Assembly (NCBI GenBank): GCA_963169135.1
Contig: CAUJEQ010000042.1
Coordinates: 1-5,759 of the forward strand
Length of the DNA stretch: 5,759 nucleotides
Reading direction: 5' to 3'
DNA from: Chloroflexota bacterium
GTDB lineage: Bacteria > Chloroflexota > Dehalococcoidia > Tepidiformales > Tepidiformaceae
The translations under genes and the position numbers were made by a program. Of this stretch, positions 1-4,269 are shown piece by piece. The first letter of the stretch is position 1, and each line of letters begins with the position of its first letter. The notes beneath the pieces are model-generated. The model had not been told where the DNA came from and made no database searches. It saw nothing but the letters and a program-made list of their open reading frames with translations.

Positions 1-102
1 GGCTGCTCCGTGGTCGAACACGACGGTGAGCGAATCACACGGATGTGGACGTACTCCCCGGACGTGGCACAGGTCTTCCCGGCCGTCCTGGGACTCGAAT
101 AG
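1..102 (+). CDS. C-terminal end of a SnoaL/NTF2-like protein (5' end outside window)
   Basis: The first frame is open from the left edge to a TAG at 100-102 and encodes the last 33 residues of a protein. The tail has a hydrophobic strand, an H-D-G-E-R turn, an I-T-R-M-W strand, an Asp two residues after a Tyr-Ser-Pro, and a C-terminal helix ending V-L-G-L-E. This matches the end of SnoaL/NTF2-like small alpha+beta enzymes, where a D-G-(K/R)-(I/L) turn leads into a strand containing Trp or Tyr and then a conserved Asp. The next gene ends with the same pattern (D-G-K-L-A-E-S-W, then T-D-L), so the two are probably paralogues. The stop overlaps the next gene's ribosome binding site, which implies one transcript. 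With only the tail visible, the substrate cannot be named, and another NTF2-fold family is possible. Confidence 0.6.
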   Translation, partial: GCSVVEHDGERITRMWTYSPDVAQVFPAVLGLE

Positions 103-106
103 GAGG
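101..106 (+). promoter_or_regulatory. Ribosome binding site AGGAGG for the GTG start at 113
   Basis: A full AGGAGG lies six bases before GTG 113, and its first two bases are the last two of the upstream TAG stop. This fixes the start of the second SnoaL-like gene at GTG 113 and not at the in-frame ATG at 26, which lies inside the upstream gene. The arrangement suggests translational coupling. Confidence 0.85.
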
Positions 107-112
107 AATTCC

Positions 113-526
113 GTGTCAGAAAACAGTCAAAACGTTGAGACCGTCAAACGCGCGGTTAGTTACGTCAACCAGCGGGAGTTTGAACAGCTGCTCGCCCTCT
201 TCGTCCCAAACGGAGTCCGGCACGACCTCGCCGGTGCTTATCCGGACCTCGCCGGAGAAGGGGAGGTACGCGACTTCCTCGGCCAGTTGCTTCGGGGTTC
301 GCCCGACTTCCAGATCCACCTCGAAGACGCCTTCGGCTCCGGCGACCGGGTCTGCACCCGGATCCGCGTCGAAGGCACCCATGCAGGCTCACTCTTCGGC
401 CGGGAGGGCACGGGCCGCCCGTTCTCGGTGAACCAGATGAACATCTACCGGTTCGAGGACGGCAAGCTAGCTGAGTCGTGGCAACTGACCGACCTCGCGG
501 GGTTCATCAGCCAGATAGACGGCTAA
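113..526 (+). CDS. SnoaL-like polyketide cyclase / ester cyclase family protein
   Basis: A 137-residue protein, the usual size of the one-domain SnoaL-like family (cone-shaped alpha+beta barrel of the NTF2 superfamily). Visible family features are an N-terminal helix leading to F-V-P-N-G-V-R-H-D (about 30-38), P-D-F (64-66) before a strand, G-S-G-D-R-V (75-80), G-T-H-A-G (88-92), a T-G-R-P turn (100-103), and D-G-K-L-A-E-S-W (116-123) followed by Asp127 and a C-terminal helix. SnoaL itself catalyses an intramolecular aldol cyclisation using an acidic residue in the pocket. Many bacterial relatives have no known substrate and some are isomerases, hydrolases or non-enzymatic binders, so only the fold is secure. 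No signal peptide, so cytoplasmic. GTG start chosen from the AGGAGG six bases upstream. It follows the upstream SnoaL-like gene by ten bases and converges on the F420-type oxidoreductase. Confidence 0.85.
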   Translation: MSENSQNVETVKRAVSYVNQREFEQLLALFVPNGVRHDLAGAYPDLAGEGEVRDFLGQLLRGSPDFQIHLEDAFGSGDRVCTRIRVEGTHAGSLFGREGTGRPFSVNQMNIYRFEDGKLAESWQLTDLAGFISQIDG

Positions 527-538
527 ACCCGGACGGCC

Positions 539-559
539 GGCGGTATCGGCAATGCCGCC
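539..559. terminator. Candidate bidirectional terminator hairpin between convergent genes
   Basis: An eight-pair stem (539-546 with 552-559, one G-T wobble) closes a five-base loop. It lies 12 bases after the SnoaL-like stop and 34 bases from the stop of the opposing oxidoreductase. No T-run follows on either side, so it is a weak candidate for an intrinsic terminator, although high-GC genomes often lack the T-run. Confidence 0.4.
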
Positions 560-593
560 TAATCGATCGAACTCCGATGCTCCGAAGCACCGG

Positions 594-1625
594 TCAGCGC
601 GCGTACGCCCTGACGATTGGCGCAAGCTCCGCCGGGCTGGCGCCATGCAGGATCACCCCGTCACAGCCGAGGGCGAACTGGTTGCGCACCGCCGCCACGC
701 ACTGCTCGGGCGTACCGGTCGCGCTCGGGGCGAGCCATTCGTCCGGTAGCAGGGTGGCGATGTGTTCGAGCTGCTCGGGCGTGGCGATGGCATCGATCGC
801 TCCGCGCACGCTCTGCACCACCGGGTCGGCCCGGAAGCGGGCGAGCACGGCCGGGTCCCACCGGTTGGTCTTCACCAGCAGGTCGCCATACGCCTGGAGA
901 TAGGTGGCGAGACGGCCGACTGACTTCTTGAGCCGAAGCGGCCCGGGGATGTGGTCGCCGATGGTGGCGAAGCACGACCACACGCGCACGTCCGCCGGGT
1001 CCCGGCCAGCCTGTTCGGCCGCCTCCTTGACAGTCCGGACGGCACGCTCGGTGGTCTCGTCGGTGAAGTAGGTGTGAAGGACAACCTCATCGAAGCAGCG
1101 GCCCCCCAGCTTCAGAGACTGGGGCCCAAAGGCGACCAGCCCCATCGGGAGATGCTCGTCCAGGGTCGAATCGAGGTGCAAGATCGGCCACGAGCCCGCC
1201 GGGCCGTTGTGGCCGATCACCGGCTTGCCGCGGAACAGCTGCCGCATGATCCCGACGAAGTCCTCCATCTGCGCCGTGGTGATGCGCGGAATCCCGTGGG
1301 CGTCCTGCGCGGCGGGGATGCCGCGCCCAATCCCGAGGACGAACCGGCCGCCGGTCAGGCTCTGCATCGTCCGCGCAATACCCGCGGTGACCATCGGGTG
1401 CCGCGTGTTGTGGTTCGTCGTCGCCGTCTGAATGCGGATCCGTTCGGTGACGGCGCCGACAGCCCCGCACAGCACCGCGGCCTCCTTCAGGTTGTAGCGC
1501 TCAGATATGAACGCCGTGCCCAGGCCCAGTGCCTCGCCCTCACGGGCTTCGGCGATCGCGTCACGCGTCGATGTGGGTTGTCCGGCGAGGACGTAGAAGC
1601 CGAGTTCGGGAAACGTTGTCGTCAC
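594..1625 (-). CDS. LLM class F420-dependent oxidoreductase (TIGR03857-like)
   Basis: A 343-residue luciferase-like (beta/alpha)8 barrel protein, about the normal family length. It opens with the first barrel strand (L-G-F-Y-V-L at 8-13), then E-A-L-G-L-G-T-A-F-I-S-E-R (31-43), T-N-H-N-T-R-H-P (70-77), and L-T-G-G-R-F-V-L-G-I-G-R-G (90-102), the phosphate-end signature of this superfamily. Near the C-terminus, G-T-P-E-Q-C leads to G-C-D-G-V-I-L-H-G. The N-terminal wording closely resembles what I recall of the probable F420-dependent oxidoreductases typified by MSMEG_2249. Such enzymes transfer hydride between reduced F420 and an organic substrate; the substrate here is unknown, and FMN use cannot be fully excluded. 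Start is GTG 1625, six bases from a good ribosome binding site; an in-frame TTG at 1688 would add 21 residues outside the usual family start. No signal peptide, so cytoplasmic. Divergent from the BVMO. Confidence 0.88.
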   Translation of the reverse strand: MTTTFPELGFYVLAGQPTSTRDAIAEAREGEALGLGTAFISERYNLKEAAVLCGAVGAVTERIRIQTATTNHNTRHPMVTAGIARTMQSLTGGRFVLGIGRGIPAAQDAHGIPRITTAQMEDFVGIMRQLFRGKPVIGHNGPAGSWPILHLDSTLDEHLPMGLVAFGPQSLKLGGRCFDEVVLHTYFTDETTERAVRTVKEAAEQAGRDPADVRVWSCFATIGDHIPGPLRLKKSVGRLATYLQAYGDLLVKTNRWDPAVLARFRADPVVQSVRGAIDAIATPEQLEHIATLLPDEWLAPSATGTPEQCVAAVRNQFALGCDGVILHGASPAELAPIVRAYAR

Positions 1626-1629
1626 GGTG

Positions 1630-1636
1630 TCTCCTT
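1630..1636 (-). promoter_or_regulatory. Ribosome binding site AAGGAGA for the GTG start at 1625
   Basis: Read on the minus strand, AAGGAGA lies four bases before the GTG whose first base is at 1625. This supports GTG 1625 over the longer TTG start at 1688. Confidence 0.8.
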
Positions 1637-1638
1637 GC

Positions 1639-1667
1639 GCTCGCCCGGCATCCTCCGGGTAGCGAGC
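1639..1667 (-). promoter_or_regulatory. Leader hairpin just upstream of the oxidoreductase ribosome binding site
   Basis: Positions 1639-1644 pair perfectly with 1662-1667 (six pairs) and 1645-1648 with 1655-1658 (four pairs). There is a three-base bulge (1659-1661) and a six-base loop (1649-1654). In the oxidoreductase mRNA the hairpin ends two bases before the Shine-Dalgarno. A second, mutually exclusive pairing uses 1642-1649 with 1674-1681 (eight perfect pairs). This could tune translation or be incidental in GC-rich DNA. Confidence 0.35.
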
Positions 1668-1835
1668 TGGTTCGCCGGGCGTCCGCAACGGTTGGCGGGT
1701 GCTGTCTCGCGGCGCAGGGGGCTATGGATTTCGGGGCTCGTGAATCAGGGGCTCGCCTCGCATCCGGCCAACTATGCCATGTCCGCGGCTAACCATGCGA
1801 CTGCTGAAGACGCGGTCCTGAACGGGCTGCCAGTG

Positions 1836-1853
1836 TACCGGGACAACCTGGTA
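1836..1853. repeat. Operator-like inverted repeat TACCGGG-ACAA-CCTGGTA
   Basis: Seven-base arms (1836-1842 and 1847-1853) around a four-base spacer, with one mismatch. The size and symmetry suit binding by a dimeric repressor such as a TetR or GntR type, but no regulator is in the window and no function is shown. Confidence 0.35.
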
Positions 1854-1878
1854 TCCGTGCGGCAACTCCGGCTGCTTG

Positions 1879-1904
1879 CCGGGAGACAACTGATGGTCTC
1901 CGGG
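1879..1904. repeat. Near-perfect inverted repeat with nine-base arms
   Basis: Arms 1879-1887 and 1896-1904 are complementary at eight of nine positions, with an eight-base spacer. It could be a second operator or, if transcribed, a stable hairpin. It lies about 150 bases before the BVMO start and 25 bases from the repeat at 1836-1853. Confidence 0.35.
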
Positions 1905-1984
1905 AGTCACTCACTGGACCGTTACTACCCGGGCTACGGGCTGTCGGGCGTAAACCCCTTTGGCCGTTACCACGTACCGGTGCT

Positions 1985-2020
1985 TTCTATCGCCGGAGTG
2001 GCATTTCCCCGCCGATAGGG
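1985..2020 (+). promoter_or_regulatory. Possible leader hairpin upstream of the BVMO
   Basis: CTATCG at 1987-1992 is complementary to CGATAG at 2013-2018, and two T-G wobble pairs extend the stem outward to 1985 and 2020. The 20-base loop can form a few further pairs. It ends 23 bases before the purine-rich ribosome binding region. The role is unknown. Confidence 0.25.
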
Positions 2021-2043
2021 CAGAATCTGCGCGAAACCTGGAC

Positions 2044-2053
2044 AGGTAGGGAG
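2044..2053 (+). promoter_or_regulatory. Ribosome binding region for the ATG at 2057
   Basis: The purine-rich AGGTAGGGAG ends three bases before ATG 2057. The spacing is short if the AGGGAG core is used and better if the upstream AGG pairs. There is no competing start consistent with the family's N-terminus. Confidence 0.55.
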
Positions 2054-2056
2054 TTC

Positions 2057-3559
2057 ATGACAACATCCGAGACGCTCGCCCGGCCCGAACCCGCTCGAAC
2101 CGAACATTTCGACGTCCTCGTCGTTGGCGCCGGTATTTCCGGCGTCGGCGCCGCCTATCACCTCACCCACCAGCGCCCGGGGACCAGCTTCGTCGTCCTC
2201 GAAGCCCTCGATAGCTTCGGCGGCACGTGGTGGACCCACCGCTATCCCGGCATCCGCTCCGATAGTGACCTCTACACGTTCGGCTATCGCTTCAAGCCGT
2301 GGACCGGCACGCCGATCGCCACTGCCGAAGAGATCCTCAAGTACATGGGCGAGGTGATCGACGAAAATGACCTCGGCCGCCACATCCGCTACGGGCACCG
2401 GATCGACTCCGCGGCCTGGTCGAGCGACGACAACAGCTGGACGATCGAGGCGACGCGGACCGATACGGGCGAAACCCGCCGGTTCACCGCCAACTTCCTC
2501 TGGATGTGCCAGGGCTACTATCGCCACTCCGAGGGCTACACCCCCGAATGGCCCGGCATGGACAAGTACCAGGGACAGGTTGTCCACCCCCAGTCCTGGC
2601 CGCAAGACCTCGATTATGCCGGCAAGAAGGTCGTCGTCATCGGCTCCGGTGCCACAGCCGCGACACTCATCCCTGCCATTGCCAACGAGTGCGGCCACGT
2701 CACCATGCTCCAGCGCTCGCCCACCTACTTCATCCCCGGCCGCAACGCGAATGACCTCGCCGACACGCTCCGCGAACTGCAGGTCGATGAAACCTGGATC
2801 CACGAGATCGTCCGCCGCAAGATCCTGCTCGACCAGGCAAAGTTCACCCGGCGATCGTTCGAAGAACCCGAGGCCGTCAAACGCGAACTCCTCGGCATGG
2901 TCCGCGCCTACCTGGGCAACGACTACGACATCGAGACCCACTTCACGCCGCACTACCGGCCCTGGCGCCAGCGCATCGCATTCGTCCCTGACGGCGACAT
3001 CTTCCAGGGCATCCGCGCTGGCAAGGCATCGGTCGTCACGGACGAAATCGAATCGTTCACCGAGTGCGGCATCCTCCTCAAGTCCGGCGAAGAACTCCAG
3101 GCCGACATCGTCATTACCGCCACTGGCTTCAACATGAACGTCCTCGGCGACATCAACTTCGCCATCGATGGCAAACCACTTGCCTTCTCCGACACAGTCA
3201 CCTACCGCGGCATGATGTTCACGGGCGTGCCCAACTTGCTCTGGGTCTTCGGCTACTTCCGCGCCAGTTGGACCCTCCGCGCCGACCTTCTCGCTGACTT
3301 TGTCTGCCGCCTTCTCGCCCATATGGAGAAGCGAGGGGCGAAGCGCGTCGAAGTCGCGCTCAGGCCGGAGGACCGGGACATGGAGCTCCTGCCCTGGATC
3401 GACCCGGAGAACTTCAACCCGGGCTACCTGATGCGAGCCATGGACCTCCTGCCGAAGCGCGGGGCCAAGCCCGAGTGGCAGCACTCACAGGACTACTGGC
3501 GCGAAAAGGACGAACTGCCAGCTATCGACCTCGATGGCCCGGAGTTCGTCTACAGCTAA
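2057..3559 (+). CDS. EthA-like type I Baeyer-Villiger monooxygenase (FAD/NADPH)
   Basis: A 500-residue flavoprotein, close to the 489 residues of mycobacterial EthA. An FAD-binding G-A-G-I-S-G (24-29) is followed by G-G-T-W (55-58) and R-Y-P-G-I-R-S-D-S-D (62-71). The BVMO fingerprint is present at 171-182 as Y-x-G-x-x-x-H-P-Q-S-W-P, with Tyr for the usual Phe. The NADPH-binding G-S-G-A-T-A (196-201) and Q-R-S-P-T-Y (219-224) follow, then R306, which aligns by pattern with the catalytic Arg, and the flavoprotein A-T-G motif (355-357). The C-terminal N-P-G-Y-L-M-R with L-P-K-R-G matches EthA from memory. Family members insert one oxygen atom next to a ketone, giving an ester or lactone, or oxidise sulfur; EthA also activates thioamide prodrugs. 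The substrate here is unknown. Cytoplasmic, no membrane segment. All catalytic motifs are intact. Unlike mycobacterial ethA, it has no adjacent ethR; an F420-type oxidoreductase is divergent instead. Confidence 0.93.
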   Translation: MTTSETLARPEPARTEHFDVLVVGAGISGVGAAYHLTHQRPGTSFVVLEALDSFGGTWWTHRYPGIRSDSDLYTFGYRFKPWTGTPIATAEEILKYMGEVIDENDLGRHIRYGHRIDSAAWSSDDNSWTIEATRTDTGETRRFTANFLWMCQGYYRHSEGYTPEWPGMDKYQGQVVHPQSWPQDLDYAGKKVVVIGSGATAATLIPAIANECGHVTMLQRSPTYFIPGRNANDLADTLRELQVDETWIHEIVRRKILLDQAKFTRRSFEEPEAVKRELLGMVRAYLGNDYDIETHFTPHYRPWRQRIAFVPDGDIFQGIRAGKASVVTDEIESFTECGILLKSGEELQADIVITATGFNMNVLGDINFAIDGKPLAFSDTVTYRGMMFTGVPNLLWVFGYFRASWTLRADLLADFVCRLLAHMEKRGAKRVEVALRPEDRDMELLPWIDPENFNPGYLMRAMDLLPKRGAKPEWQHSQDYWREKDELPAIDLDGPEFVYS

Positions 3560-3584
3560 CCCGGATCGCCGCCAGCGCCTCATC

Positions 3585-3614
3585 GAGCACCGAATCAGCG
3601 ATGGTTCGGCGCTT
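3585..3614 (+). terminator. Terminator-like hairpin after the BVMO
   Basis: Arms 3585-3596 and 3603-3614 form nine Watson-Crick pairs, two wobble pairs and one mismatch around a six-base loop, 25 bases past the BVMO stop. The following bases are only mildly T-rich, so it is a plausible but not classical intrinsic terminator that would separate the BVMO from the stress protein gene. Confidence 0.4.
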
Positions 3615-3687
3615 CGTGCTGTCCGATCTCGGGCCAGGGTGCCCGGCCGAACGGGCCCGGATGTCCCTCAAGTTCCGGCCTTATCCC

Positions 3688-3696
3688 TGCTAGCCT
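3688..3696 (+). promoter_or_regulatory. Possible extended -10 element for the stress protein gene
   Basis: TGCTAGCCT fits a TG-N-TANNNT extended -10 pattern about 20 bases before the start codon. No good -35 is visible at the expected distance, and the resulting leader would be very short, with the ribosome binding site almost at the 5' end. Confidence 0.25.
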
Positions 3697-3703
3697 CTTC
3701 AAG

Positions 3704-3709
3704 AAGGAG
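3704..3709 (+). promoter_or_regulatory. Ribosome binding site AAGGAG for the ATG at 3716
   Basis: AAGGAG lies six bases before ATG 3716, which is ideal spacing and fixes the start of the universal stress protein. Confidence 0.8.
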
Positions 3710-3715
3710 TCCAAC

Positions 3716-4249
3716 ATGCGCATCCTCATCACATCCGATGGAAGCCAGCTCGCGGAGCGCGCGTTCGCCGCGCTCGCACCATGGGTACAGCGCTGGGGCG
3801 CCGAAACCTGGCTGCTGACCGTTGTCGACCCGGGCGAATCGCACGAGACGCTCGCCAAATCCGGGCGGCCCGTCGCGGCTGCCGGCAATATAGCGATCTC
3901 GCCGGCGCTTGGCGGCGTCTCGATCTCCCGCCCCCCATCCCTCTCGGCCGATCGCGGGCAGGCGCTCGAAGCGGCCCGCACCAGCACCGAGGACGCTCTC
4001 CGGGAGCTTGCCGCGCGTTACCTCCCCGGTATCGAGGTCCAGGCGCACGCGGCGTTCTCCGAGGATGGAGCGGAGTCCATCATCGAGTTCGCCCGCGAGC
4101 ACGATGTCGACTTCATTGTCATGAGTACCCACGGGCGGTCCGGCCTCGGCCGGGCAATGCTCGGCAGCGTCGCCAGTTCGGTCGTCCGGCACTCCACCGT
4201 CCCGGTCATGGTCATCGGCCCCGAGGTTGAGCTGCCCGGCGCCGCGTAG
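3716..4249 (+). CDS. Universal stress protein (UspA family)
   Basis: A 177-residue single USP domain with a Rossmann-like fold. The N-terminal strand R-I-L-I-T-S-D-G-S (2-10) carries the Asp that usually contacts adenine. The C-terminal signature runs from D-F-I-V-M-S-T-H-G-R-S-G (132-143) to M-L-G-S-V-A (148-153) and ends with T-V-P-V-M-V-I (161-167). In the ATP-binding pattern G-2x-G-9x-G-S, the second and third glycines (140, 150) and Ser151 are present, while the first glycine is Ser137, a common substitution, so ATP binding is likely. A Gly/Ala/Ser/Pro-rich stretch of about 45 residues (about 40-85) makes it longer than the typical 140-150 residue form. Such proteins are cytoplasmic, usually dimeric, and induced by stress or starvation. 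It follows the BVMO by 156 bases with a possible terminator between, so it is probably its own unit. The specific role is unknown. Confidence 0.93.
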   Translation: MRILITSDGSQLAERAFAALAPWVQRWGAETWLLTVVDPGESHETLAKSGRPVAAAGNIAISPALGGVSISRPPSLSADRGQALEAARTSTEDALRELAARYLPGIEVQAHAAFSEDGAESIIEFAREHDVDFIVMSTHGRSGLGRAMLGSVASSVVRHSTVPVMVIGPEVELPGAA

Positions 4250-4252
4250 CCC

Positions 4253-4269
4253 GGGACGGCGCCCGTCTC
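4253..4269. terminator. Candidate hairpin in the 18-base gap between convergent genes
   Basis: A seven-pair stem (4253-4259 with 4263-4269, one wobble) with a three-base loop lies directly after the stress protein stop and overlaps the stop codon of the opposing GGDEF-EAL gene. It has no T-run. It could halt transcription from both sides, but the evidence is only the structure and position. Confidence 0.3.

Larger units (their letters stand above)
1626..2056. other. Divergent intergenic region, no gene
   Basis: A 431-base stretch separates the start codons of the F420-type oxidoreductase and the BVMO. Open frames here show no credible ribosome binding site or protein family and are extensions or shadows of neighbouring genes. 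The stretch holds leader structures next to each gene, two operator-like inverted repeats (1836-1853 and 1879-1904), a spaced direct repeat (1919-1928 and 1964-1973) and a short direct repeat of GGGGCTCG (1733-1740 and 1748-1755). Both promoters must lie here, but I could not find convincing -35/-10 pairs. Confidence 0.7.

Noticed and set aside
26..112. A longer N-terminus for the second SnoaL-like protein from ATG 26
   Set aside because: It would overlap the upstream gene by most of its visible length and add Arg/Ser-rich residues unlike the family. GTG 113 has an ideal AGGAGG.
1626..1688. A 21-residue N-terminal extension of the oxidoreductase from TTG 1688
   Set aside because: The added residues precede the first barrel strand where family members normally begin, and GTG 1625 has a strong ribosome binding site.
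951..2018. A 355-codon open frame on the plus strand opposite the F420-type oxidoreductase
   Set aside because: It is antisense to a well-supported gene, its Arg-rich product resembles no family, and no ribosome binding site precedes it.
1967..3484. A 505-codon open frame on the minus strand opposite the BVMO
   Set aside because: It is the antisense shadow of a high-GC gene with C-rich third positions. Its product is rich in Val, Gly, Asp and Glu without any recognised motif, whereas the plus strand encodes a complete BVMO.
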